Position numbers and translations under genes: made by a program. Of a stretch of 64,000 bases of DNA, positions 8,434 to 17,406 are shown one piece after another (the stretch's first letter is position 1; every line of letters begins with the position of its first letter). The notes under the pieces are model-generated. The model saw nothing but the letters and a program-made list of their open reading frames with translations. It was not told the DNA's origin and ran no database searches. This DNA is from Oribacterium sp. C9 (GTDB lineage: Bacteria > Bacillota > Clostridia > Lachnospirales > Lachnospiraceae), in the NCBI RefSeq assembly GCF_002007235.1, contig NZ_MUHW01000012.1, positions 1-64,000 of the forward strand, read 5' to 3'.

Positions 8434-10950
8434 TTACAGTTTATTAAGATTCTTTATATTGCTTGAAATCTGTTCTGCAAGCCCTATTATCTCGGCTTCA
8501 GACACCGGTTTTTCCATGTAACCGTTTATGAGTCCTCTTTTCTTCGCTTCAACTATGTCTCTGTTGATACTGTCTGCCATGATTATCCTGAGAGAATCCT
8601 TACTGTCCGAAAGTTCAGACATAAAAATCTCTATTCCTGAGTAATTCCCCACATTTTCATCTATCAGAACTATGTCCGGTGCCATGATCTGTAACTCCCT
8701 ATGAAGCTCCTCGATGGAATCGCACATTACCGCGTTTATAGTCTCCCTTGCATCCAGACCATCCTTCAGAAGAGAAAGAATCTTGTGGTTATCATCCACG
8801 ACTATTACATTGATCTTCCTGACCTTCATCTTCTGGGGCTGCCTTGCGAGGCCAATGTCTCCCTCTCCGCTTCTGTCATGTCCCAGAACTACATCTACCT
8901 GCATCTTTTCTGCTTCAAAGAAGTCCGTCATGGCATCCCGGGATTTTTTTATGAGACTTCCCCCCTTATGCTCATTACCCTGAACCTCTATTACAGGAAA
9001 ATAAACATAGAAGGTGGTTCCCTTACCTATCTCGGAATCTATATGTATCATTCCCTTATGCTCTTCAACTATTTGTTCCGCAAGAGACAGACCGAGTCCC
9101 GTACCCTCTCCCGGCTTTTTCGTGGTATAGAAAGGCTCGAATATCTGTTTACGTACATTTTCACTCATGCCCACACCATTATCACCTATTTCAAATACAA
9201 GGTATCTCTTGAATACCTTATCCTTTGAAAACTCCTTTATACTGATGTCCGACTGTTCCTTAACGTATGCCTTGAGTTTTAACTTTCCCGCCTCTTTATC
9301 AGACATAGCCTGAATCCCGTTCACCGTGATATTCAAAAGGACCTGATTTATCTGCGTACTGTTACCCAGGATATATTCGTTCTTTACATCATTTTTCTTT
9401 TCTATGTCTACAGACTCGGGGCATATGGACTCTGCCATCCTGAAGAACCTGTTCACAAGCTTGTATGCCTCCAGATTACGGAAGATGGTCTCAACATTTT
9501 TTCTGCTCATTGCCGACATCTGATGAACCACATCCTTCGCCTTCTCGGAAGCCTGAAGAATCTCTCTTGCACTGTCATACTCATCAGAATCCTCCGGAAG
9601 TGACAGCATAAGAAGTTCAGCATGACCCATGATAGGAGTAAGGAAATTGTTGAACTCGTGAGCAATTCCACCGGTCATAGTTCCCATGATCTGCAGTCTC
9701 TGCTGATGGGCGATGGCATTTTCACTTCTATGCATCTCCTCCAGTACCTGATTAAGATTCTTGAGATAATCTATTTCATGGGACGCTCTGTTGTTTGCCG
9801 ATATCAGACGTAAAATTCCTACAGATGCGCATACAAATACCAGAAGTATCCCCGTAGCAACCATGACTATACCCTGAAAACCCTCGAGTATAGGCTGATA
9901 GTAATCATCGTAATCCACCACTGCACTGACTATCCAGAAATCATCCCCAATTCTTACCGGACTGTAGCCGCTTATCTTTCTGACCCTCGGAACCTCATCC
10001 TCCATCCACCAGTAGGAGTAGTAATCTGCGACACCTTCTTCTCCACGATTTTGTTTATCCAGCAGTCTCTCAAGACTCTGATAATCAAGATCCGGAAACA
10101 TTTCCATTCTGCCGGAAATAACGCTTATACCCCACTGATCCTTTGAAGGATGCATCAGCATGAGATTTTCCGAGTTTTTTATTACTATGTATCCGTTTGT
10201 ACCTATGTGTACATCCGAAAGAAGATTATCATAGTACCTGTCTTCATCTATCATGTAACAGACATAGCTTACTGAGGAATCTGACTGGGAAACATCCTCT
10301 GTCTTTGACGAATTCTTTTTTCGGGAGGATACTTCTTTTACTGGATCTTCTATCCTTTTCTTGAAAATGAGAACATCCCTGTTGTTACTATTTAAATAAG
10401 CTTCTTCATTTTTCGCGGTCTTCAAAGCCGACTCTGCATGACCCTGCCAGAGACTTATCCCATTACCGGCGTCCGAAATCATCTTAAGATCCACTATCTT
10501 AAACGCCTCATTTGAATCCACTTCAGAGTCATCAGCCATAGGTCTTAAAGCTTTTATGATCTTTCCATTCTCGTCCTCTATGTAAACATTAAGAGCGAGA
10601 TCAATTTCACTTCCCAGGTACTGTTTTAAAATTTCATCATTATCCTTTTTCTCAATGATGGAAGAAAAAAGCTCCAGCTCCTTGATGTAATTTTCCATAT
10701 CTGCACTTACATTCATGCTGATAGTCCTGGCCATCAGAAGAAGCTGATCCTTCTGATTCTTCATGAGTTCGTTTTTGTAATCATGAAACACCTTAAGCCC
10801 TGTCATGAGCAGCACAAAGGTACTTAGGATTCCCACGACAGCGAGGATCATATACTTGAGGCTCATCTTTGTTTTTTTCCTGATCCATGCCTTCAATATC
10901 TCATCATATCTTGCCTGTATGGTATTTTTCTTCATATTGTCTTTTGCCAT
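8434..10950 (-). CDS. hybrid membrane histidine kinase with C-terminal receiver
   Basis: About 838 residues: a transmembrane span at about 32-54, a large extracellular region (about 60-355) of Cache-like character, a second span at about 360-382, then a kinase core. Visible boxes are the H-box GGIAHEFNNFLTPI, the N-box NITVNGIQAM, GDNGVGM (G1), IFEPFYTTK (F) and GEGTGLGLSL (G2). The last roughly 135 residues are a receiver domain (VIVVDDN, LIDENVG, EKPVS). Start ATG 10950 is preferred; TTG at 10962 is also in frame and neither has a good Shine-Dalgarno. It is divergent from a response regulator gene and upstream of the citrate carrier, so it probably senses citrate or another carboxylate. The ligand is inference. 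Confidence 0.9.
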   Translation of the reverse strand: MAKDNMKKNTIQARYDEILKAWIRKKTKMSLKYMILAVVGILSTFVLLMTGLKVFHDYKNELMKNQKDQLLLMARTISMNVSADMENYIKELELFSSIIEKKDNDEILKQYLGSEIDLALNVYIEDENGKIIKALRPMADDSEVDSNEAFKIVDLKMISDAGNGISLWQGHAESALKTAKNEEAYLNSNNRDVLIFKKRIEDPVKEVSSRKKNSSKTEDVSQSDSSVSYVCYMIDEDRYYDNLLSDVHIGTNGYIVIKNSENLMLMHPSKDQWGISVISGRMEMFPDLDYQSLERLLDKQNRGEEGVADYYSYWWMEDEVPRVRKISGYSPVRIGDDFWIVSAVVDYDDYYQPILEGFQGIVMVATGILLVFVCASVGILRLISANNRASHEIDYLKNLNQVLEEMHRSENAIAHQQRLQIMGTMTGGIAHEFNNFLTPIMGHAELLMLSLPEDSDEYDSAREILQASEKAKDVVHQMSAMSRKNVETIFRNLEAYKLVNRFFRMAESICPESVDIEKKNDVKNEYILGNSTQINQVLLNITVNGIQAMSDKEAGKLKLKAYVKEQSDISIKEFSKDKVFKRYLVFEIGDNGVGMSENVRKQIFEPFYTTKKPGEGTGLGLSLAEQIVEEHKGMIHIDSEIGKGTTFYVYFPVIEVQGNEHKGGSLIKKSRDAMTDFFEAEKMQVDVVLGHDRSGEGDIGLARQPQKMKVRKINVIVVDDNHKILSLLKDGLDARETINAVMCDSIEELHRELQIMAPDIVLIDENVGNYSGIEIFMSELSDSKDSLRIIMADSINRDIVEAKKRGLINGYMEKPVSEAEIIGLAEQISSNIKNLNKL

Positions 10951-11044
10951 ATTTAAACCCAATGATTATTTTTTTATATTCATATTATATTTAATGCTAT
11001 ATATCGATCATTTTAAGAGATAATGATCATAGCGATTCTTCTAT

Positions 11045-11073
11045 TTGACGAACTATACCATATAATTTAGAAT
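11045..11073 (+). promoter_or_regulatory. promoter of the response regulator gene
   Basis: TTGACG (11045-11050), 17 bases, then TAGAAT (11068-11073), about 45 bases before the regulator start. The TTTGACGAACTAT around the -35 recurs exactly at 664-676. Confidence 0.6.
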
Positions 11074-11117
11074 ATAGCCTTAATGTTTATTAAGATTTGG
11101 ATGAGAAAAGGTGTGCT

Positions 11118-11816
11118 ATGTCCGATAAAGTTTTGATTGTTGATGATGATGTAAACATTTGCAGACTGCTTGAGAAGGTGATGAGAAGTAATGAAATCAC
11201 TTCCGAGACAGCGAATTCCGGTCAGGAGGCTCTCATGAAGATTTCCTCCGGAATGTATGATCTTATTTTGATGGACGTTACTCTCGGCGACATGGAAGGC
11301 TTCGATGTCATCAAAAAAATAAGAGCCGATCATATTTCCACACCTATAATTATCATATCCGGACGAAACGAAGATTACGACTCGGTATACGGTCTTTCCA
11401 TAGGTGCAGACGACTACATCACGAAGCCCTTCCGACCTATGATTCTTGGTGCCAAGGTCAAGGCTCTCATCAGAAGAAACAGACAGGCCATGTCCCAGCA
11501 CAGCCATGCAGGCAGCACCGTACTCACTGTTGGTCAGTTTTCCTATGACGCATCATCCATGCGGTTCTACAAGGGGGATGAAGAGCTTTTCCTTTCTTCC
11601 AAGGAAGCTGCACTTCTTCTTCTTTTTCTGAAGAATCCACAGCAAGTATTTAACAAAGATGTGATCTATGATCATGTCTGGGGCAATTCCATTGCCGTTG
11701 ACGATAACGCCATTATGGTTTACATCAACAGACTGCGTAGCAAGGTAGAAGAGGACTCAAAAAAGCCCACGCACATTTTAACTGTACGTGGACTCGGATA
11801 TAGATTTGTTCCATGA
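11118..11816 (+). CDS. OmpR/PhoB family response regulator
   Basis: The 232-residue protein has a receiver domain (residues 1-120; acidic pair VDDD, phospho-acceptor Asp in LILMDVTLGD, Thr/Ser position IIISG, Lys in ITKPF) and a C-terminal winged-helix DNA-binding domain (about 135-230; RLRSKVEED, VRGLGYRFVP). ATG at 11118 is chosen because AAAGGTG lies just upstream; a TTG at 11097 would add seven unlikely residues. It is divergent from the hybrid kinase and forms a natural two-component pair with it. Likely targets are the nearby carboxylate transport and metabolism genes. Confidence 0.92.
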   Translation: MSDKVLIVDDDVNICRLLEKVMRSNEITSETANSGQEALMKISSGMYDLILMDVTLGDMEGFDVIKKIRADHISTPIIIISGRNEDYDSVYGLSIGADDYITKPFRPMILGAKVKALIRRNRQAMSQHSHAGSTVLTVGQFSYDASSMRFYKGDEELFLSSKEAALLLLFLKNPQQVFNKDVIYDHVWGNSIAVDDNAIMVYINRLRSKVEEDSKKPTHILTVRGLGYRFVP

Positions 11817-11902
11817 ACTTAAAGCATACCCGCATCATCCGGGCATCTGATATTTTGCTTCCAGCTGAGTTAAACTTATATATATGATTCTGCAATTTAA
11901 AT

Positions 11903-13090
11903 TCAGTACTGTTGATCTTTTCTCATGATTTCCAGAAGCTGTTTTATCCTCGCCTCGGTACCATCATGCTCCATGACATGATGATGCCCGTTCATAGCTA
12001 TTATCTCAGCCTCTTTTGGATTTGACAAAAGCCACATGATATCCTGAACCGCCTTCTCGATATGATTCAGATCAAACAGCATGATATCTATGCCATCCAT
12101 ATAGTTTTCCTCAAGATAGGTTGATGTATCCGACACGCAGACTGCACCATTCATCATTCCTGCAAAAGGCTTCTCGCTGCTGCCCTTCTTGAACCACGGC
12201 ATGATACTCAGATCTATCTTCGCATCTCCCACCAGCTTATGGCATTCATATGGCGAAACTCTGTTATGAATTCTGATGTTATCAGAAAAGGGTTTTTCTT
12301 CATCCACCCATCCTGTACCGTATACATCGACACTTATTCCCGCCATATCGAGCGCATGCATGATCATGAGCTTATACTCTCTCCTGACTATGTCCTCTAT
12401 ATATCTGGATACATGTTTCGTGACCAGCAGATCGTACAACATCTCATTATCCGACTTAAGCTCATTTTCTTTCAGATATCTCTCCACTGCTTCTTCTGCA
12501 GAAAGATCAGGATCTTCAATAAGCATTCCAATGGCAGCCTCATACATATCCATGCCATTGTTTGGCAGATAATCCACTTTCATCAGATACTCATGAACTT
12601 CCTGACAATTGCCGCAGTACAGTACATCCATACTTCTCTCATGGAAAGGCTTGATAATGTCACCTTCTTTTACTCCACTATCCGGTAGATATATCACTTC
12701 CTTTACTTTCGGGTAAAATCTTTTCACGAAATCAACATGATTCTGATCCAGGCAGATAACATGCAGTGTATTTATTGGATTCTCCAGACTATCATCATAG
12801 TTTCTTGGATGATCAAGCAGAAAATCATAAACATCTACTCCGTACATTTCCCATAAATTTACCGATGCATCAAGCAGCAGGAGACCGAAATTGTTATAAC
12901 ATAGCATGGAACAGTTCCCGCCTTGAATCATCTCCATGAATTCTTTGTCTAATTCATGGATCTCATCGACATAAACTTCCTTAACATGTACATCCGGTAT
13001 TTTCTTCAGGGCCTTTACCCAATGGCCCGTAAAATAATTTACAAGATCATTATAGGATTTTGATACAGAACAAACTATGATATCACGCAT
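11903..13090 (-). CDS. CgeB-like GT-B glycosyltransferase
   Basis: This 395-residue soluble protein resembles the glycosyltransferase group related to CgeB and DUF3880-type proteins: a divergent N-terminal Rossmann half and a C-terminal half with VDVYGTGW, then SIMPWFKKGSSEKPFAGMMN and NGAVCVSDTSTYLEENY, typical of the donor-binding half. A start at ATG 13090 has GGGAGG nearby. It is transcribed alone, separated from the large glycosyltransferase island at 33-42 kb, but belongs to the same broad family as the genes at 34350 and 35547. Donor and acceptor are unknown. Confidence 0.7.
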   Translation of the reverse strand: MRDIIVCSVSKSYNDLVNYFTGHWVKALKKIPDVHVKEVYVDEIHELDKEFMEMIQGGNCSMLCYNNFGLLLLDASVNLWEMYGVDVYDFLLDHPRNYDDSLENPINTLHVICLDQNHVDFVKRFYPKVKEVIYLPDSGVKEGDIIKPFHERSMDVLYCGNCQEVHEYLMKVDYLPNNGMDMYEAAIGMLIEDPDLSAEEAVERYLKENELKSDNEMLYDLLVTKHVSRYIEDIVRREYKLMIMHALDMAGISVDVYGTGWVDEEKPFSDNIRIHNRVSPYECHKLVGDAKIDLSIMPWFKKGSSEKPFAGMMNGAVCVSDTSTYLEENYMDGIDIMLFDLNHIEKAVQDIMWLLSNPKEAEIIAMNGHHHVMEHDGTEARIKQLLEIMRKDQQY

Positions 13091-13171
13091 GATCGTCCTC
13101 CCAAATTAAAACTAACTCTATAGTGTTAATCGACTCACATAGGCAATTCTTAAATGATATTGAAACTATTT

Positions 13172-13762
13172 TTATAAATCATTCCTACTTATCACTATAT
13201 CTTTGAGCTCACGCTTGGGCACAAAGTGTGTTCCGCTTTCGTCTCTGTAGTAGTTAATGCTTCCATCCTTTGGTATGTCTACGATTCTGATGTTCTCTGC
13301 AGGCTCACCGAGTGCTATAACAAGAAGAGGCATGAGATTTTCCGGAAGCTCCAGATATTTAGTCAATGGATCCAAACCGAAATCCCTTATAATTAGTCCG
13401 CCAAGACCTTTTTCTGTCGCCGAAAGAAGAAGGGTCTGCGCTGAAATTCCGACATCGATCATTACAGCCTGAGTATTTGGCTGTATATCCTTATCCTGAA
13501 GTATGATTACAAAGGCTGTTGGATGTGTACCCTCCTTGGGAAGATGCAGTTCAGGAAGAGCTCCGCCCCATTTGGTGAGACTGAGTATACCCTCAACCTC
13601 ATCCTTTTCAGTTGCGATATAATACTTTAAAGGCTGTCTGTTGGCAGCTGACGCTGTAACACGTGCATCGTCAACCAGTTCAAAAAGCTCCTCTTTTGTG
13701 ATCCTTCTGTTTTCATTGTAACCTCTGAAACTTCTGTTCTTAAGTACCAAATCTTTAAACAT
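13172..13762 (-). CDS. nitroreductase family protein
   Basis: A compact 196-residue FMN-dependent oxidoreductase-type protein. It opens with KNRSFRGYNENRRI (the FMN-binding Arg-Ser-x-Arg motif) and continues with ARVTASAANRQPLKYYIAT and GLGGLIIRDFG, all typical of nitroreductases. ATG 13762 directly follows AAAGGAGGTAAGAAA, so the longer in-frame upstream stretch is not used. It is divergent from a LysR gene with about 135 bases between, suggesting that LysR controls it. The physiological substrate is unknown. Confidence 0.88.
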   Translation of the reverse strand: MFKDLVLKNRSFRGYNENRRITKEELFELVDDARVTASAANRQPLKYYIATEKDEVEGILSLTKWGGALPELHLPKEGTHPTAFVIILQDKDIQPNTQAVMIDVGISAQTLLLSATEKGLGGLIIRDFGLDPLTKYLELPENLMPLLVIALGEPAENIRIVDIPKDGSINYYRDESGTHFVPKRELKDIVISRNDL

Positions 13763-13834
13763 TTTCTTACCTCCTTTTTTATTTTCATAGTAAAAGTATA
13801 AATCAATTTTTATTATATTTTTATATTTATAAGT

Positions 13835-13849
13835 TATCACTTCATGATA
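13835..13849. promoter_or_regulatory. LysR-type operator candidate
   Basis: TATCA-CTTCA-TGATA is a dyad of the T-N11-A form preferred by LysR regulators. It lies in the divergent nitroreductase/LysR intergenic region, just upstream of a TAGAAT -10-like box at 13848. Confidence 0.45.
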
Positions 13850-13898
13850 GAATATAGGAAATTGCAATAATTCTTTGTTTCAACAAAAGGTATTACCT

Positions 13899-14837
13899 AT
13901 GACTACCAGAGAACTTTTATACGTAAAAACCGTAGCAGATACACACAATATCTCAAAAGCCGCAAAAAAACTGTTTGTGGCACAGCCTTCCCTGTCTCAG
14001 TCTCTTCAACGTATCGAGGAAAGCATTGGGACTAAGATCTTCATCAGAGGATCAGAGGGACTTAAGCTGACTTACGCAGGGGAACGATATTATCAGATGG
14101 CATGTAAGATACTTAAGATCTATGATGATTTCGAGTCAGAGATCAGTGATATGAATGATTTAAAGACAGGACACATTAGTTTTGGTATCACAAACCATCT
14201 GGGTGCCATCATTTTACCCATGATCATTCCTCAGTTTAAGGATGAATGTCCCGGTATACACCTCGACATATTTGAAGGTTCAACAGAACTTCAGGAAGAA
14301 AAGCTCATTTCAGGTGATCTTGATTTTTCAGTCATGCATGCACCTGTTGAGGGTACAGAAGCCAATCCATCTCTTAATTATGAGATACTTGCGAGACATC
14401 CCTTTGTACTTGCCATTTCCAGTAAAAATCCTCTTGTACAGCAGGCTGTTCCCATGGAAGGTTATCCCTATCCTGTCCTCGACGTAAAGCTTCTCGCCGA
14501 CCAGCCTCTTTTGACTCTTCTCAAGGAACAGCGTATTCGCCATGTCACAGACTCGGTACTAAAAAAAGCGGGTATTCATCCGGAAATTAAATTTGTATCG
14601 AGAAACTACATGACCCTTGAGAAGCTTGCTGCAGAGGACATCGGTTTCACCCTTCTGCCATCGGATTATGTCAATGTCAACAGATACGACAATCCACCGG
14701 TCTTTCTTTCTATTGATAAAAAATATTCAGCTTACTGGAGCTTATGCATAACCACTCTTAAGGGTGCCTTCCTTTCCAGAGCTGATGAGCGATTCATACA
14801 GATAATAAGAGACAAGATGTCCACCAGAGAACGATAA
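13899..14837 (+). CDS. LysR family transcriptional regulator
   Basis: The 312-residue protein has the LysR winged helix (residues 1-60, TTRELLYVKTVADTHNISKA then VAQPSLSQSLQRIEESIG) and the periplasmic-binding-protein-like effector domain (about 90-300). ATG at 13899 has AAGG upstream; the longer TTG-initiated frame at 13875 is less likely. It is divergent from the nitroreductase gene, its probable target, and ends at a shared bidirectional terminator. Confidence 0.9.
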   Translation: MTTRELLYVKTVADTHNISKAAKKLFVAQPSLSQSLQRIEESIGTKIFIRGSEGLKLTYAGERYYQMACKILKIYDDFESEISDMNDLKTGHISFGITNHLGAIILPMIIPQFKDECPGIHLDIFEGSTELQEEKLISGDLDFSVMHAPVEGTEANPSLNYEILARHPFVLAISSKNPLVQQAVPMEGYPYPVLDVKLLADQPLLTLLKEQRIRHVTDSVLKKAGIHPEIKFVSRNYMTLEKLAAEDIGFTLLPSDYVNVNRYDNPPVFLSIDKKYSAYWSLCITTLKGAFLSRADERFIQIIRDKMSTRER

Positions 14838-14874
14838 AAAAATCCGCCAGAGTTGATACTCTGACGGATTTTTA
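14835..14874. terminator. bidirectional terminator between LysR and YitT genes
   Basis: AAAAATCCG-CAGAGT and ACTCTG-CGGATTTTT form a long stem with a four-base loop and T-tracts on both sides, between convergent genes. Confidence 0.92.
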
Positions 14875-14876
14875 TT

Positions 14877-15737
14877 TCAGTCTTTTGGCTTCATATAGAA
14901 TCTTCCCGATACCTCTGACGTTCTTAAGGAATTGATAAATGCATGAGGATCTATCTCCTTTATCTTTATCATGACTTTTTTTGCATCATCCGCTCCTATA
15001 ACTGAATATACAACATGATACTGCTTATGCTCATGAGAGCCCTGCGCAGTCATGATAGATGCGCCATGATGACTAACATCATAGATCATCTGAGATATCT
15101 CATCAGGCTTTGAGGTTATTATAAATAAGGTCTGTCTCTGATAAGCTCTGTAAAGAGTGTGAAGAGTCTGCGTAGAAACATACTGGAAGACTATTGAATA
15201 CAGAGCCTTGTCCCATCCAAACAGTATACCTGCAGCCACCAGGATAACAACATTGAATCCGAGTACGAGATTCCATGTTTCCATACCTCTCTTCTGGCTA
15301 AGGTAAATCGCTATAAAATCTGTTCCACCGGATGTTGCATCTACACTTAGACACATGCTGACAACAACGCCGTTAATGATTCCACCGAAGATAGCAATCA
15401 GCAGCGTATCATAAGTTATGACATGTTCCGGTATCAGATCTGTAAAAAATCCCGAGCATAGTATCATCACCAGCGAAAACAAGGTGAACTTTTTACCTAT
15501 GAATCTAAATCCTATATATACCGGAATCGCATTCAAAGTGAAATTTATGATGGAATATGGAAGTTCTCTCCCGAGATAAAGCTGACTTACCCTCTGAATA
15601 AGTACCGTAAGACCCGTTGCTCCTCCCGGATATAACCCTCCTGTTCTTACGAAAATCTTGACATTCACCGCCATCAGAATAGATGCCAGTACTACAACTA
15701 TAAGTCTTTTCAGATCTCTCTTATAATCGAACTTCAT
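14877..15737 (-). CDS. YitT family membrane protein (DUF2179)
   Basis: The roughly 286-residue protein has five or six spans in the first 200 residues (LIVVVLASILMAVNVKIFV, GGLYPGGATGLTVLIQR and the Ser/Gly-rich SVDATSGGTDFIAIYLSQ) followed by a cytoplasmic DUF2179 domain (about 210-285). That is the YitT layout. Function is not established for the family. The second of two close ATGs is preferred (AAGGG seven bases upstream). An inverted repeat at 15784-15812 lies in its upstream region. Confidence 0.88.
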   Translation of the reverse strand: MKFDYKRDLKRLIVVVLASILMAVNVKIFVRTGGLYPGGATGLTVLIQRVSQLYLGRELPYSIINFTLNAIPVYIGFRFIGKKFTLFSLVMILCSGFFTDLIPEHVITYDTLLIAIFGGIINGVVVSMCLSVDATSGGTDFIAIYLSQKRGMETWNLVLGFNVVILVAAGILFGWDKALYSIVFQYVSTQTLHTLYRAYQRQTLFIITSKPDEISQMIYDVSHHGASIMTAQGSHEHKQYHVVYSVIGADDAKKVMIKIKEIDPHAFINSLRTSEVSGRFYMKPKD

Positions 15738-15783
15738 AGTCATGCCCTTTACTCACTTATATAATGTAATAACCATATCATTT

Positions 15784-15812
15784 ATCAGATATAACTTATG
15801 AACATATCTGAT
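15784..15812. promoter_or_regulatory. 9-bp inverted repeat upstream of the YitT gene
   Basis: ATCAGATAT (15784-15792) and ATATCTGAT (15804-15812) are perfect inverted copies separated by 11 bases, one helical turn plus, about 45 bases before the YitT start. This is a plausible operator; no regulator is implied by sequence. Confidence 0.4.
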
Positions 15813-15951
15813 TTAACCTAATGTTATCCTTGAATACAATACTCTCCATTTGCCATAAAGTCTAGTGAGTTTTCATTTATTTCATATATTGCCTTTAGCC
15901 AATAAAAACATTTTGTTACGTCTTATTTTTGATCAATACACTTTCTCATAA

Positions 15952-15988
15952 TGAAAAAAGACAGAAGCTTCTTTCATCAGCTTCTGTC
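15952..15988 (-). terminator. terminator of the diguanylate cyclase gene
   Basis: GACAGAAGC (15960-15968) and GCTTCTGTC (15980-15988) form a 9-bp stem; on the minus strand TTTTTTC follows. Confidence 0.88.
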
Positions 15989-15999
15989 CCATCGATTCT

Positions 16000-17205
16000 T
16001 TACCCCACAAGCTCAAGAGAATTCTTCAACTTGCTGTGCTTTGTTTTTTTTTCTTCATAAAGCATGGCATCTGCCCTCTCTATGAGTCCGTTTATACTTT
16101 CCTTGTCAACGTTCTTTGCATATCTGGTCCAGCCGATGGAAACATCCATATCGAACGGAAGCTGCTCTGAAGTGATTGCCTTATGCAGCATGGTATGAAT
16201 CTCTTCACATATCCTCTCAACCTCATGCTTATCGGATGTTTCTACAACAACTATAAATTCATCTCCTCCAAATCTTGCCACAAAACGGTTACATGTATGC
16301 GAACAGACCTTCTTCAGGACCTTCGCAAGAACCTTCAATGCATGATCACCTTCATTGTGACCGTAGGTATCATTGATCTTTTTAAAACTGTCTATATCCA
16401 TGATCATAAAATAAAGTCCCGAAGCCCTTGAAGCCTTCAAGGAATTCATCTTGGCTGTCATGAATCTGTATAGCTCATTTCTGTTATTAAGCTTGGTCAG
16501 AGGATCCAGAGAAACCAGATCATCCGTAAACTCTATGTATGTGAGAAGAAGAGCTATAGTCAGTCCGAAACAAAGGAAAGGTATCCTGGTATGAAAAACC
16601 TGCATGATTCCAAATACTACAGGAAAAACCGGAAAAAAGCCTATGGCCTTATACATATTCCTCTTCGCATAATTCTCCGCCAGCACAGCCATATATATGG
16701 CTCTTATAGCTACTACGACAGGATATGCCAGAATCAGTGTAACAAGCATCGGATACAACGGACCTGTCACTAGCTCTCCGTTACCATCTACATATATGTA
16801 CATCTTATGTAACGGCGTGGTTACTATCATAAATGCATTGAATAGACAGGGAACAGCCGAGAGGATCCTGATCGGAAGCTCATCTATCTTTCTATTTCCC
16901 TCATACAGCACCATAAAATATGATACAACATACGCTATGGCAGATGCAGCCAGATAATAGACTATATTCGTCAGATACAACATGAACGGAGTCGTAGTTA
17001 TAGTTCCGCTGTCCACCAGCACCCAGAACATATCCGTCGTGAGATAGAACATAGCCGTTGCAAGTGTATTACCAAAAAACATCTGGCGCCTTTGTCGATC
17101 GATGCTATGAGACGTTTTAAAATATAATATCAGCAAAATAATAATACAGAACGCATTTGCCTCAATATAGTAAAACGCGTAATCGCCCACTAAATCATTT
17201 ATCAT
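16000..17205 (-). CDS. membrane diguanylate cyclase (GGDEF)
   Basis: The 401-residue protein has seven predicted spans (about 1-235) followed by a GGDEF domain (about 240-395) with intact RFGGDEF. It should make c-di-GMP from GTP at the membrane. The RxxD inhibitory site normally placed upstream of GGDEF is not present (the positions read T-C-N-R), so product inhibition through that site is unlikely. ATG at 17205 follows GGGGAAG. It is monocistronic with its own terminator. The HD-GYP gene nearby and the PilZ gene at 46852 could form one signalling set. The 7TM input signal is unknown. Confidence 0.92.
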   Translation of the reverse strand: MINDLVGDYAFYYIEANAFCIIILLILYFKTSHSIDRQRRQMFFGNTLATAMFYLTTDMFWVLVDSGTITTTPFMLYLTNIVYYLAASAIAYVVSYFMVLYEGNRKIDELPIRILSAVPCLFNAFMIVTTPLHKMYIYVDGNGELVTGPLYPMLVTLILAYPVVVAIRAIYMAVLAENYAKRNMYKAIGFFPVFPVVFGIMQVFHTRIPFLCFGLTIALLLTYIEFTDDLVSLDPLTKLNNRNELYRFMTAKMNSLKASRASGLYFMIMDIDSFKKINDTYGHNEGDHALKVLAKVLKKVCSHTCNRFVARFGGDEFIVVVETSDKHEVERICEEIHTMLHKAITSEQLPFDMDVSIGWTRYAKNVDKESINGLIERADAMLYEEKKTKHSKLKNSLELVG

Positions 17206-17406
17206 TTACTTCCCCTATATCCTTAAAAAACTTAGATACATTGTTAAAATCATAAATGATATGGTATTACATGTCAAATTCATTCTCCGTCTATGGCGCC
17301 AAAATTTTATATGTTTTTTATATATTTTTTACCATAGACAGTTCAATATTTTTCTGATTTTATATCACATGCACAAACATGATTCTTTAAAGCAGGCTCA
17401 TCCTAC

